A stretch of DNA of 64,000 nucleotides from Osmia lignaria lignaria (lineage: Eukaryota > Arthropoda > Insecta > Hymenoptera > Megachilidae), in contig NC_135042.1 in the NCBI RefSeq assembly GCF_051020975.1, forward strand, positions 3,867,888 through 3,931,887. The letters run 5' to 3'. The notes under the pieces are model-generated. The model did not search any database, was not told the origin of the DNA, and saw only the letters and a list, made by a program, of their open reading frames with translations. Made by a program: the position numbers and the translations under genes. Shown piece by piece: positions 13,691 to 26,560 of this stretch. How positions within the stretch are numbered: the first letter of the stretch is position 1; each line of letters opens with the position of its first letter.

Positions 13691-16600
13691 CGACGGGAAT
13701 TCACGAACGAACGACCCAAGTATGTTCGACTATCTTTTTGCTAGGATGATTATCTGGATCTTCAACGCGAGTTCAAGTTAGACACGAGCTGGAAATCTTG
13801 TACGATTCAAAGGGCGAAACTATTGGACATGGAAATCGTAATCAAACGATGTTAGGTATTTTATGATTCTAGAACCAGCAGTATTGAATTTTTCAATATT
13901 GTGCGACATATTTCGGTCCAAAGTGTTTTAAAATTGAAACAGTCGTGAACAAAGAGAATCTGAAATTCTTTTAAAAGAACACTGCAAATCCTTCAGCTTA
14001 ATGAAAAACGAAAAGGGAAAAGTATCGGTCGATTTTTAAAGAATAGGCTGGAACTAAGATATTTTTTAACGCTCTCTTCTCCATCTTTGCCACCGATACT
14101 CTCTTTTTCCTAAGTATGATGGTGATCGAAACGTGCAAAATAGATAGACCCGTAGAAACCAGTGTAAAAAGAGTAGACGCGGAGATGGAAGAAAATGATG
14201 AATGTGAAGGAAGAGAAAGAAGGCACTCCACTTTCGAACGGTACACAAAGGGACGAAGAACTTTGCTCTACGGATCTTGGAACGGTGATTGTATTTTCTG
14301 GAAGCATGAACTTTGAGAAAGTGTTCGAGAAAAATCGTCGTTCGATGGGTTGAAGAGAAATCTTCCCTCGTTACGTCTATTTGCTTGCCCTTTCAACATT
14401 TCGCTTATTAATTCTTGTGTAAACAATTGATTATCCGTCGAATAGTTAAAATATGATTTTAAAATGTGATTTTATTGAAATGTCTTATTTGAGATTAATT
14501 TAAGGAAGGTTTAATCGAAACGCACTATGGATTCTTTTATTTGCAAGGGGTCGAAAAGCATCGTGATCAATTGGATCGTATTAGTACTCGGTAACACCTG
14601 CGTACAATATCATTTTTCTCCTTCATACCGGGAATTATGAGCGTTTTCCTTGAATTAACTGTCGTGATCAGGTGCGAAGAACTGCAAGGATGTTGGAAAA
14701 TCTCACGAGATAAACGTTAGAGTGCTTTTTTTTCCAGTATTCATATATCAAAAGTTGAAAGTAGGCTGAGTAAATAATACTACTAAATAATAATAGTAAA
14801 TTAAATTCTTATGTATAGAATATACAAGCGAAGAAACAAAATACACCGTGTATGTAGATATTTCATGCGAAACCGTAGAATCTGTACATGGATTATATCT
14901 CGAGAGCGTTCCTAATTAAGCATCTCGCAAATACCTATCGATTGAAACATGCTACAACAATAGATGAAGTCTGGAAACATTTGACCTTTCACGAGAGATC
15001 CTTTTATCTAGATCCTTTGTTAAAACGAACCAAGCAAGATTATCCTACTACAAATTAATTGTGATCGATAATCAGAAGACTCTTTAAAAATCGATCGATA
15101 TTAAGGATAGACTCATATCTGAATTTAATAGCAGTTAATTAACTTTCTTAAACTTACTTCCCCAAAGTTATTATCCATCGTGATACTCAATTTCTATTTT
15201 AAAATTCAAATTTACCAACAATTAAGATTTTCAAACTATCAACGATATTAATATTGTATCTTAAAACTCCAATCTTGCGGGATGATTCTAAATTAATTAA
15301 AACGCGTTCCATCAATATTCGACGAGTTTCCTACGTTTTGAAAAATTTTTTAAATTAATAAATCGTGTTTATATTCCATAAATTCAGCGTTTTTCGAATG
15401 CTTTTAATTTTTATATTCGGACGGTGAAATTTTCCAAAGAATGCCGCGGCACGTTTCGAAACAGTTCTCTCGCAAGCGGCCACGGCTCGTCTATTATTTA
15501 CTCGATCTACTTTCAGCGCTTGAGAACATCCGCCTGACGAACCTAAACTTGCGGCAAAAAAACGCGTCTGCCACTCAGCCTGTATCTGGCGAGAATTAGA
15601 ACAAGCCTGGCCAAGGATGAAGGTTGTGGGTCAAATGTAAGGATGTTTATTTCGGTCAAGAGGAGGGAATTAGTTTCTTTAATATTGACATTCTAAATAT
15701 GCCCAGCTCGAGGATACGCTTGATGGAATACGTTATACTCAGAGTTTTGCAAATATCATTTTATTAATGCATGAAAACACGTTCATTGTTACAGGGAAAG
15801 AGGTCGTGAAAAGTGCGACATATAAAATCTGACACAATTTAAAATAACACTTATGGCAAATTAATTTGAGACTTCAAATTTATTGAAAATAATTACATAA
15901 CTGTTTTATGAACATTCTTAATAGAAAATACTTGGTTCGTTGTTGGAATAAACAAAGAATTTCTTTTTTTTAAATAATTTTTCTGTTATGTTTTCTTTTA
16001 GGATAAAATCGTGAAAATTATACTTCCGATTTACCTCGTTCCCCTGATTTTCCAGCACCCCTTTTCGATGAGCTTGATTAAATTCCATACAAATTCTCTT
16101 CTTACGCATTTAAGCGGCTTAAAACGTAAATGCCGCCGTTGGAAATTACTATCCGCGTTCCGGTAACTGCCATGGAATTTCGCGTTCTCGATACTCGTCC
16201 TCCAATCTCCTCGGGAAGGTAGCTTCCGTGTGTTGATTAGTAATGTAACACGCTGAATAGACTGAAATTTCAATTGATGCTGTGTCCACATAAGTGAACC
16301 ATACAGCAATATTAGATATGAAACGTCACTCGGCTCTGCTTGCTTTCGTTCTAAGATCACGTTCAATTTATTCAATTATAGACACTTCAAATCTTTTACT
16401 ATGATTCATGAAGGTAGTATTGCAAATAATTTATGCATCTTAATTTAAAATTTTGAGTACTTGATTTGATCGTGAGTGCACCTTTGATAAATCTCCCAGG
16501 TATAAACTGTTTTATTAAGAAATTATCGAATATTAAATTCCAATTTCCACTCAGTTAAACCCAAATGCCGCACAGGGGCGTGCATATAATATTTATTAAC

Positions 16601-17560
16601 ACATTGTGAGGTTTGTAGACCATCGATGACCCATGACGTTTATTATTATTAGATCGTTGCATAACAAATGACAGTTTCTGAAACAGATAATTATAGATAA
16701 TTTGAAGCTTAAAATTGCATAATAAGTGAATCGATCAATTTACAATCATCAGTCTAATTTGCAAATTGTACATTCCATTAATATTATACAATTTCGAAGT
16801 TGCTATTTTAAAAACCATAAGGTGAAAATATTAAGTGAACATTACTTTTGTTAATAAAGGCATTTAATTGTCTTGGCGCTCGTTAATACCGTTCTAAGTA
16901 TTCTCCTCGGCAGGAAGAAAGATACATTTTACCAGAATTTAAGTTGCATCGTACTGGTTTCAAGCATAACCGCACAGCGACCATAGTAATTTCTTCTCGT
17001 ACATGAGTCAGACTACGCGATACATTTTAATATCTTTCATATTACTCACTGTATACCTCGTTTCGTAACTTGTTGTCGCTGCATGCAACACGTAAGTGCT
17101 ATGAATCACGCAATAACTTTTAATTTTTTCCTTGTTTTATGCGAGCTTACCTTTCGCCGCATTCCTTCGCCAGAAGAAAGGAACAACTTTTCAAATAAAG
17201 AACAGGCGAGAATATGCGGATAAATCGAGAAGTTTTGCAGACGTTATCGCGACTTTGGTCGAGTTGTAAATCCACCGCACAACGATGCTTACATTGCACT
17301 TTTTTCTTGCAAACTAAGGAAATGTAACTGATTAGTTCCAACTTCCATTTTCACCGGTGTAAGTTTCTGCAAAATTCATAAAATAATTTAGATTCCTAGC
17401 AATTTTATTTCAAAGTCTCAGTACGCAGCTGATGTGAAATGTCGACTTTATTCAATTTTAAGCATCAAATTAATGTATCATAAGTGTTGATTAATGATAC
17501 TTTCCTATCATCAAATTGCTACTTCGTATATAACAACCTACTGATCCAATATCAAAGCAC
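13690..17560. other. AT-rich non-coding DNA
   Basis: A long AT-rich stretch with CpG-richer islands near 14110-14300 and 15430-15600. The longest frame is 114 codons on the minus strand (16031-16375). It opens with TTG rather than ATG and has no recognisable motif. I see no gene. Confidence 0.5.
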
Positions 17561-18027
17561 TACCCGTTTCGAGTACCCTCATCGTTGATTCGTCACGATA
17601 TCAATTACCCGAACGGTTGGCTACGTCGAGTGGCGTTCGATTCGATAGGAATTGTCCTGGCACGTGGGATAGATAATCGTGTTTACGATTCGCGTTCAAT
17701 TTGCTTCTCAAAGAGGCGTAGAAACGAGACATTCCCCGAGTCACAGCCCTCCCTTTAAGTCGTGTCCCTCGACGTCTGAGGCGTTTTACGAAGTTAATTT
17801 CGCAATGTAATTAGAAGCCTTTCAGGCTGCAGCATCCAGCCTTAACTTCAAGTAGACAAAGCTTGTGTGTTATACGGCCAGCCGTGTGCCATGGACGTGT
17901 GTGCCCACCGGCACATCGGGTAACCGCATTCGGAGACGACACGCTTAATCTTTCCTTCATGCCTCTGATGTTTCTTTCGTTTTATTTTACTTTACCCCTT
18001 GAAATTACGACTTCCTTCTGGCCTTCG
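17560..18027. other. mixed-composition non-coding DNA
   Basis: Moderately CpG-rich DNA with an E-box CACGTG near 17660. Only a short 62-codon chance frame is present. Confidence 0.45.
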
Positions 18028-18170
18028 GTTAACCTGTTAATTGGGGAATAAACTTTTCTTCAATTCGTTTCACAATGGGAACTTTTTTCTTCATCAAAAA
18101 TATCGTCATGCCCATTGAAGTAGTAATTTGGGTATGTCGAAATATCGTCATACCCAGTTAACAGGTTAAC
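18028..18170. repeat. nested inverted repeat, MITE-like (about 143 bp)
   Basis: The ends are an 18-nt inverted repeat: GTTAACCTGTTAATTGGG at 18028-18045 and its reverse complement with one mismatch at 18153-18170. Inside are two more inverted pairs, CAATGGG/CCCATTG (18073-18079, 18111-18117) and GGGTATG/CATACCC (18130-18136, 18149-18155). The 12-mer AAATATCGTCAT is directly repeated at 18098-18109 and 18140-18151. A small non-autonomous inverted-repeat transposon is one reading. A regulatory or RNA-hairpin element is another. No target-site duplication is obvious. Confidence 0.6.
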
Positions 18171-18479
18171 TGCTTAACACAAAGATTGCCAATGTTCTCG
18201 CCTTTCTTAAATGGACCCTTAACCTTGCAACTGTTATGTAGCTTTATAAGATCAGATTAAGCGAAGCGGGTGACTAAATGGCGTGGAAAACAACTGAACT
18301 CTGTCGTACCAAAAATCCTCCGTCGTTAAAACGTCTTCAACAGTATGCCCTTTTTTTTTATAACACCCCCAAGTTAGAGGACTTTCCCTTAAGGAGGAGA
18401 AACGCGCTGACAGAACGTTGGTCTGTTTCAAATTTTCTAACAGCTTCAGTTATTAAGTTACAATTTTAAGTTTCTTCAT
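18171..18479. other. AT-rich spacer
   Basis: Non-coding linker with a T homopolymer near 18351-18359. No gene or structured element is seen. Confidence 0.5.
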
Positions 18480-18930
18480 TTACGGTTGAAATGTCCGCCG
18501 CGTATTATGAAATATCTCGTACGCGTCGCTAGCAAGCGAAAGGGTTAAAGCTTGTCGATTTCCGCCGCGTCGAACGGAATTGGATGGCGGTGGAAAAAAA
18601 AAATCGCGCCCCGCCGTTTGGCTCGGCTCTGTTAAATGGAAAAAAGCTCTCCGGGAATTGCAGGTTGTATTTTCTTTTTTTCCCAACAACAGGCAGCCTC
18701 GTTACTGTCCACGCGCCGGCACGTCGCGCGTTCCAGTTTGATCACGATTCGTCTCGGACGGTTCCGTCATACGTGCCCTGTACCCGGAATTTTCAGGATA
18801 AACGTAATCGAAAATTATTTGCACGTTAACGCGCATTTCGCTCGCGACTGATTCCGTGGAAAATAGTTGCCGGTACTACGCCACGTCGTTAGCGCGACGA
18901 TAAGCGTCGTCACCGAAACGTGGCGTCGAT
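18480..18930. promoter_or_regulatory. CpG-rich non-coding block
   Basis: Dense CpG between AT-rich flanks, with an A-run at 18594-18602. Open frames overlap on both strands. No frame has a credible start or domain. Confidence 0.25.
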
Positions 18931-19269
18931 CTACGCGCCTAGTCATTACATTGCATTAAACGGTACTTAGCTTGTACCTTGTACAGAGTCACCTTGCAAA
19001 ATGATCGCGTGACATTTCCTTGGTAACGAAAAGATTTATTTTTTATCATTTTTAATGATATCTGAACACAGTACAGAAAGTAATTAGTGTCGAAAAGTTG
19101 ATGGGTTTTCAATAGGCAAAGTGTTAAGCGTAACAATTTGAAGTTTACAAAAGATTTAAGAGTACCTAAAACGAGACGTTAATCGTGTTGGTATTCGAAG
19201 TGGCCATTCCTTTCCTGCACTTAAGACACCACTTTACCTTCCATTCGCCGACAAAATGGACCCTGGGGT
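18930..19269. other. AT-rich non-coding spacer
   Basis: AT-rich linker. Nothing beyond a 65-codon minus-strand frame without recognisable content. Confidence 0.5.
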
Positions 19270-20060
19270 AACGGTGAAACACATAAACGCATATTACAAC
19301 GAGCCTATTTACTCATCTGCCTATCTACCACCTTGCTCGCGGCCCGACCTATCTACCTATCTACCTGCTTTCCTTGTTACCCATTATTACGAACGTCTCC
19401 TCTTCCTCTTTACCGGGATCGTTACGCCCGCAGCACGGTGCCCGCATCACAATTTCAATCCTCTTTCCTTGATCTTCCTCTTTTTCTTACCTTCCAGTTT
19501 CTCGTCGTACTTCTAACCTCAATCTTCAGCTTCCTTTGACTCTCCCACCAGCTTCTGTCTCCGTCTTTTCTTCGGTTCAACCCTTATCCTCCTCCTCTCC
19601 CTCGTCCTCTTTTCTTTTCGTTCAACCGTCAGGATCCTTGCTCCCCCTCCTTCTCTATCTCAATCTCTCTAACCGTTTTCTCGTTCTCGTTCTTTCTTAC
19701 GGTAAGATCCCTACAAGCCCCATTCACTAGCCGAACTTTTACTTCCGTTTTATTTTCTACGCTTAAAGAATATTTTCCGCGATAAAGAGATCGGGTTATG
19801 GCGCACAAAGGCAGGAGCTTTCATTCTGTTTGTTCCGGGGGCGCCGGAAGAGACCGCAACGTGAGCTGTATATGTATCCCTTCCTTCTTCCCTCTTTTTT
19901 TTTCCTTCCTCGTTTTCCACCCCCTCACCACTTTATTCCTTACCGTGCTTCTTACAGCGAAAGCTCGTCGAGTCTGTCTCTCTTTCCGCACCGATCGTTT
20001 TCCCTTCTTAACGCGCTTTTCTTCCTCCAGCTTTTTCCAACCCTTTCCCGTCGACTACGA
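19270..20060. repeat. polypyrimidine-biased tract
   Basis: The + strand is dominated by C and T for much of this interval, strongest at 19350-19700 and 19870-20060, with short CTAC/CTAT microsatellite runs at about 19345-19370. The bias explains the Ser/Phe/Leu/Pro-rich open frames here, including a 155-codon one at 19798-20265. It is low-complexity DNA, not a gene. Such homopurine-homopyrimidine DNA can adopt triplex structures. Confidence 0.6.
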
Positions 20061-20259
20061 CTTGCGGCTTTCTGGACGTTTAATGAAACCTTTCGGCAGC
20101 AGTCAGACAGATAGTTTTTCTCTATTAATTAGAGAACTTGAGATAAGTTGTTCCGTGGTTGGTTATATGAGTCGTGATGTAAGGAAGAGCAAGGCGCTCT
20201 TTGTTTTTTTTTTTTCGCCCTTTCTTTTCCTCATCGCGATTGTTCCTCGTGGACCCTGT

Positions 20260-20289
20260 AATTAGAAATTAAAATTAAAATTTCTAATT
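20260..20289. repeat. 11-bp-stem hairpin
   Basis: AATTAGAAATT (20260-20270) and AATTTCTAATT (20279-20289) are perfectly complementary around an 8-nt A/T spacer. It directly follows the polypyrimidine tract. The stem is AT-only, so it may be fortuitous. Confidence 0.55.
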
Positions 20290-20779
20290 GCCAGAGGAAA
20301 TCGATAACGCGACCAGCTGCGTTCCCTCCAGGCTGGATAAGATTCCTCGTGACGATGATATTAACTCGGAACTTTTGCATTATTTTACTCGCTCGATCGT
20401 TACCCCCCTTTTCTGCTTGCAATTTATTACACATGAATTTCATCTTTTTGCATAGTATCGATTTTCACTTGCAATTTATCACATGTGATTTGCATTTTTT
20501 TGTAGGGCACAAAGTTCAGCTCTTGTTACAATTTGAATTTAATTTGATTTCGAATGGAACGAAGACCTTTCATACGAAATAAAATTTCTTTATTATAGTA
20601 TTTTCTAAAGCTTGTTAAATCTTGTTCTATTATAAAAGCTTGTTCTATTCTTTTAAATTTGCATTTTCTCTTGGTATTAATATGGTATAGAATTTTTTAT
20701 TTAAAATTGATGTTGAAATCTCAAAGAACGCGATCACAATTCTCGTGTTGCTCAGCAATTTGCCATCAGAAATCTCGTT
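20290..20779. other. AT-rich non-coding DNA
   Basis: AT-rich DNA containing two variants of a TTGCAATTTATnACA-like phrase (20417-20432 and 20469-20483), a weak local duplication. No gene is seen. Confidence 0.45.
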
Positions 20780-21430
20780 TCACGTAAAATAGCTTTGTCG
20801 AAGCACTTTGCAGCAGAACGGAGAGAATTCTCTCTTTGACGGCCCAATGAAAACAGACGGATCGAGCGTTGCTCGAGTTACATCGGCCCGTTTGAAATGC
20901 ATTCGATGAATCTCGACGCGGAACAGGTAGGAAAGTTGGCGCAATCGACCGGTCGTACGGTCGAACTGGCGGCATTATTCATATTCCTAATTATCGAGGT
21001 CGGGGCTGAATTATGAGCGAAATGATTGCGATAACGAAACGAGGAACCGTTCGAAAATCCGAAATGAGATGGGTATCTGTTCATTCGTCGTGCAAACTCT
21101 TACATTAGGGACAGTTAAAGAAAGAGAGACGGAACGAATCAAATCGGATTTTCTTTCCAATTGGGAGCGTCCGAGGAATCAGCCTGCCTCTCAGTCCGAC
21201 GGCCAGCCTCGTCCTCCGCTTCTTGCAGTAAAAAGATCACCGAGAAAAACGAGCAAGGATCGTAGAACGAACTGATAATGATATGCGGTCGATTCGAAGG
21301 CCGACGATGCCCTGGAAAAAGTTTCTCGTCATTCGGACGACTATTCAAATTATTCCCGCTCAACCATGGGGGGAGAAAAGTTTTGCGGCTGCTGGTTGCC
21401 GTTGCGGTATTCCTTCTATCAGATCCGATC
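20780..21430. promoter_or_regulatory. CpG-rich non-coding block
   Basis: CpG-rich sequence with overlapping open frames on both strands, including a 116-codon minus frame at 21139-21489. None resembles a known protein. Confidence 0.25.
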
Positions 21431-23389
21431 AAATATAAACTAGACTTTTTTAGTAGTAGTTGAACGTACGTGTAAACGCACTTTGACACAGTTTGATACA
21501 GTGGTTAGGAGATGTATTTAGACTTGTATACCGATCTTCTTTTTTTATCATTTTTACCCTGATGAGTTTAGAATTCTCTCAAAATCTAACATAATCGAAT
21601 AATTAAAAAAAGAAAGGAGAAAATAAATTAGAAATTTTAGAAATTCAAAAATTTCCGAATCACGATAGCTAGTGTAATTGTTACTTCTAATTAGGAGTTT
21701 AACTAGCCTGACGAAAGTACTTAGTCGTTCGCATTAGACAGTGAAGAGGGGCTGTCCGTGGCTGTCCATAAGAAGATTATTAAGTTTCCGGTGATTCGGA
21801 AAGTTGACCTTCGTTCGTCGTTACGAAGACGAAGAGACGCGTTCGGGGACAAAGTCGATGGAAAGTTTTCTTTCGTTGGAGGAGAAAACGTGCATTAATC
21901 TTTTCACGCGACTTGGAATATTAACGACGATGTCTTTTAATGGAAGAAGTCGGAGTTTCTGCCTCTCAGACCAAGTTCGGTCGGAGAATTGAAACCGACG
22001 AGCTGTACTGATCTTTATTTAATGAGCTGAACAAGCCGCTTCGCGATTGTGCGTTACTCGATCTCTTTGTAAATGACCACCACTACTCACGGTTATTAAT
22101 GTCCCGTGATTTAATACAACAAAAGATATTAAACGTTTTCTTGCTGTTTGGATCTTTTCACGGAAATGTTTTACAGAGAAACCTTGTTCGTTAGTTGTCA
22201 AAATTGAGTCTTGAAGTTTCAGAGATCTTAGGCTGTAGACAAAAGTACAAAACAAAATATGTTCTGAAAAAAATCTCTAAAGTTGCCTTCGTTCTCGTTC
22301 TGAATAGAAAATAGGAAAATTAAATTAGAGAGTTAAGCATTAACCGTGGTGGAGGCACAAAATTCACGGTCTCAAGATTCATTAAAACGAAACAGCCCCT
22401 TTGTTTGAACGTGATATTGCTGTTGTCATATTTATCGAGCTTTCGAGGCCAACGAGCTATAAGATTGAATTGCAAGTTTTCTGGTAACCACTTTAATTCA
22501 CTGTCGGCTTAGTAGCAACCCGTGGGCCTGGATGGTTCCTTCCAATTTCTTGCTGCACCAACATTTCCCTGATGTAATTTGAGGCTGCACTGTTGCGGGT
22601 ATGCGAGAACCCCGAGAGCCCTTCAGTTGCTTATTAATTATTTCACCGTTTCCTTGGTTCCCTCCGATCATCCTGCCCCCCTCTTCCAATTTTAACCCCC
22701 CTCAACGACTCTAGCTACGATTTACCGATGTTGGCCTCGCTTTACACCTGAGCGCACCGGCCATATTTTATTCTTCTCTTTAATGCTTGTTTATCCCTGA
22801 CCTATTTCTGCCCTTATGGAATAACGTAGCACCATGTCGATAATGTCCCACTTCCTGAAGGAGAAATCGCTTTCGAAAACATTTGTAAATTTAACGAGGC
22901 GTATTATACTACCCCTCGATACAGCTGAACCATCGAACCTTCTAAAATCGTTTGAAATTAAGAATTATTTTATATTTTCAAAAAGGGACGAAATAATTGA
23001 GGCAACGAATTTAAGAGAGATATACAAGTTTCTCAAGGTAGATGCACATAAAACGTAAATAATCCAGTCAGCGAATCTTATTTATCGCAACCATGGGATT
23101 TATATGAGTTCCTGCGTTTCAGCAAAGGAATAAAATTCAAAGTTTCATTAAAGATACTTGCCGGATAAACAACCGAAAAGGTATATCAAACCACTTCGTC
23201 TTTCATTTCTGTCCTGTTTCTCGATCGCGAGATTCGCAACTTTCCATGTTTCTCTGTGCTCGTTGAAATTCAGTGTAAATAAGTAAATTCGAGGAAGAGA
23301 AAAGTGTGGAAATGATTTGACAGTGAAAACTTAAGCGGAAACGGAAAGGGAAACGGTTGTCCGATGCGATGACTACGATGGGAGAGGGG
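21430..23389. other. AT-rich non-coding DNA
   Basis: Mostly AT-rich DNA. It holds one 74-codon ATG frame on the + strand (22834-23058) that is lysine/isoleucine-rich with no recognisable motif or upstream exon signals. I treat it as chance. Confidence 0.45.
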
Positions 23390-24340
23390 TGCACGTTAAT
23401 TCTTTCGCAACGTCTCGTTTAATGGAACGCATATCGTAACTGGCATCGGGACGCGCAACAATAATGCATGGACGGCGTAATCAATCATTTTTTGGCCCGT
23501 GACACGGCCATTTCCCCGCCGCTATCAATCGTGACGGATTCGACGCGGCGTGTACGTGACCGGCCGATTCGCAGAGCTAATCGAATTTATTTTACAGTCT
23601 GTTTGAAAACGCCGGAACGAAGCGCCGACCGGCTGCCGAATCGTCAACCCGTGCACGTTATACTCAGTGTATCGACAAAAAATTTTCTGCTTATTATTTT
23701 TTTTTCTCCAATCAGTTGTATTATAATAGATATTAAACTCATGGAGATCTTCATCAGGGATACAAAATTTAACACATCTGTTTAGAGTAATTATTTAATT
23801 TTCTCGTAGAATCGCCCTGTACCTTTGTACCACCAGTTACGAGCCATATTTTTATAATAAATCATTTAAGAGTGTACCAAATAAAGTGTACGAATGGTCA
23901 TCTTATTCAGAGTCACCCAGTATCGTGGCAATCATGCATATCGAGTCCCAGATCGCGAATATCGATTACGGAGGTGGAATCGGTGGTGCATCGTAGCCGG
24001 TGACCGGTGCCACGGTCCGTTTAACGCATCAGAAGCAAATTATAACGAGTGAACGGTCACGAGTGGCCTCCACGTTAAGGGTTGCCGGTTTAAGGTTCCC
24101 GATTAATGCGATTTCAATTACGATCGAGCAATTGCGTTATGCCTCGCGGTTCACTCGCGAACACGCTTAATGACGCTCTGTACCCCTTTTCGGCCCAGTC
24201 CTTCTTCCATTTCGGCCCAAATTATTGGCATTACACTTTGCTCGGACGAGCAGCGTGCCTTCTCGGCCGTGCCGGAGGGCAAATCAGGTTCCGTAGTTGC
24301 ATTCACAGACACGACGAGTTACAATGAAACGTAGAGTTCG
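23390..24340. promoter_or_regulatory. CpG-rich non-coding blocks
   Basis: Two CpG-rich patches (23400-23660 and 23930-24340) flank an AT-rich core. TAAT homeodomain-type words are frequent at 24040-24180. No supported gene; an enhancer role would be inference from composition. Confidence 0.25.
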
Positions 24341-24795
24341 CCAGTTTCGCTTCAAACGCGAAAAGCAAACTGAATTCGCTTGCTGCTAATGGCCTTTTAC
24401 GGTAGTCTGATCCAAAAGTAATGAGAACGTTTTCTTTGGAACTCGGATTGGTAATCCTCGCAGAAAAGGACGAGCCGACTATTATGATCTGTGCAGCTTA
24501 TTAACCCTTTCACAGCGGCGCGCTCTAAAAAGAATCCATTAACATTATTCGGGTATAACATTTGTGTAATTAGAATTTTCTATTTTTTTTCATGTTTCCT
24601 ATCTCTTTGGAGAAAATTTAAATACGATAATATCTCATCGCTTTTCCTCTCTGTTGGTTATGCGCACGGTTAGGTATTTCAACGCGAACGCTGTGTGATC
24701 GTTCGAAACAGAAAATGGGAAAAAAAGGTGAAGGCTTTCAAAGGGACGAGGCATTCTCTTTCTGTCGTTTACGATATACTGCAAGTTCTCGAAAC
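24341..24795. other. mixed non-coding DNA
   Basis: AT-rich sequence with short CpG-bearing patches and no supported feature before the TA palindrome. Confidence 0.45.
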
Positions 24796-24832
24796 CGTCG
24801 AATATATATATATATATATATATATATCGACG
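24796..24832. repeat. (AT)n microsatellite inside a palindrome
   Basis: About 13 AT units lie between CGTCG on the left and CGACG on the right, so the whole 37-nt segment is self-complementary and could extrude as a cruciform. The CpG-bearing ends make it more than a plain dinucleotide run. Confidence 0.8.
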
Positions 24833-26017
24833 AACGAAATTGAAGATCTCCCGGAGATACCCCTTGGATCCTCCGATTGCTCTGGAAACTTCTGCAAATT
24901 TCAGCGTTTATTCTCTGGAAAAATTGATGGGCCGCGAGGTCGGAATAAATTGCACGTTGTAACTTTAGAAACGTACACCAACAACGTGGATTAACGAAAG
25001 GATCCCGTTTTGCCTGAACGTTCCAGGGAACCGGGATACCTTTTTCGACAGAAACACACCTGGTGATAATAGAAGATGTAGGCATAATTTAAAAAATGAA
25101 TAACTAAAGCTTCAATGTGACTTATCATAGACGCGAGATAATGTGATGAGAGATTTCTCACGTATTTAAAATGGAATGGAAATTCGTCGCTGTTTCGGCG
25201 ATCCTTTCATCAGAGGATTAAAAGTCCTCCAATCCCGTTTAATTAACGAAAAATATATTTTAAATGTTGCCCCGGTATTTTCAATCTCGCGATTCAACTG
25301 ATAGATTCGAAAGTCGCAATCAGTGCAAATGCATTCTATCTACGTCGCTTCATAATTATACCGGTTGAACGGATTCTCTAGCATTTTACTCTTTTTCATG
25401 CTTCGCTTATGCTCGATTGATAAGCTCGCTGGAACAAACAGAAGTGTCCTAGATTCGTCGAAAACGATTTGATAGTCGATAAATCTCATCTCTCGTCTAC
25501 CGTAAACGTAATACCGTTCGATTCGATTGTTCCACGAAAGTTAAAACGTGACTTGGTCGATCGTATTCACTTTACTATAGGTACTGATAATTTTCAGAGT
25601 AAGTACACTTCATATTTCGAGATTCATGGATTAGTACCTGGCAAGCCGGTGTCATAAACATGTTACCGATGCCACGATGGGCCATGTATTAAAGACGAGC
25701 ACGTATTTCCACGTATGTACGTTTAACGTTTCATATTCAGAAAGCCGGTCACATAGATGGTCGATCTCGATTTATGGTCGATCCGAGCATTCGTGGAACG
25801 TTGGATTTATCGTGGTTCATGCTCAGACCCAATGCTTCCCTAGACCAATACGTCTTTGATCTCGGGGAATATCTATGAAAAGATGGATTAAACCATGACG
25901 TCACTTCGTATGTTTCGATTTCCTGAATCGTTTTACCCCGAATAATTTAAGTATATTAAAATAAGGGGATCTTTCTCTTTCAATTTTTAATTCCTGTACT
26001 AATTAATAACTAAAAGT
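24833..26017. other. non-coding DNA
   Basis: Moderately AT-rich DNA, with CpG-bearing patches at 25430-25850. Only short frames are present. No feature is supported. Confidence 0.45.
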
Positions 26018-26092
26018 TATTATTTTCTTTCTAAATCACTTTTAATATTAATATTGTCCAAATTGAGATTTTAAGAATTCCTGCTTCCTTAA
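26018..26092 (-). repeat. dispersed repeat, copy 1 (minus orientation)
   Basis: The reverse complement contains GCAGGAATTC, then a TCAATTTGGACAATATT-type segment, then ATTAATATTAAAAGTGA and TTTAGAAAGAAAATAA. The same ordered blocks occur in the other copies. The palindromic 5' part of the repeat is lost beyond about 26092. This is the only copy upstream of the signal-peptide exon. Confidence 0.65.
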
Positions 26093-26189
26093 TAAATTGC
26101 TAGCAATAGATAAAATTTTAAGTGGGGTTAATTGATTAGTATTCCATTTTTTTTTTAACGTGGAAATTTTCTCAATTTTATGTACATAT

Positions 26190-26560
26190 CTAACAAAAAG
26201 ATTTGATGTAGACGTGTTCGGTAACGTTGGACTGTCTCGAAGAAGGTATTCCGTGGGCTGAGGGTAAGAATCGTTTCCTCTTTCTGGATGGTTTCACTGG
26301 GTCATATCTCGACCGAGGCAGTTCTCTCTCGAAATCCAGAAAAATTCCGTGCCTTTCGTCAAAGAAGGGAACGAGCGTGTACACACGGACCAGAAAGAAA
26401 GACCGACGAGCCTTGCTTGCCCTCGTCCACGGGGAAATTGCGCGAACGATAAATCTCGTCGTCGATCGTGAACAGACAGAGAGAAAGCACGACGAGCAGC
26501 CGTGGAACGAGCGTAAAATGCATTCAGCGATTCGCAAACAAATGTCGTGACGAAGAATTT
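26190..26560. promoter_or_regulatory. CpG-rich block open on both strands
   Basis: The + frame 26227-26550 (107 codons) and a longer minus frame 26190-26771 (193 codons, opening with TTG) overlap almost completely. Both predicted products are Arg/Ser-rich and unrecognisable. Dense CpG lowers the stop frequency on both strands, which explains the overlap without a gene. An exon cannot be excluded. Confidence 0.25.

Noticed and set aside
15220..15290. Possible degenerate repeat copy around ACGATATTAATATT
   Set aside because: One AT-rich word is shared and the block order is not reproduced.
19798..20265. 155-codon + open frame
   Set aside because: It lies in the polypyrimidine-biased tract and consists largely of Phe/Leu/Ser/Pro low-complexity residues.
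22834..23058. 74-codon ATG frame on the + strand
   Set aside because: Short, Lys/Ile-rich, unrecognised, and no supporting signals.
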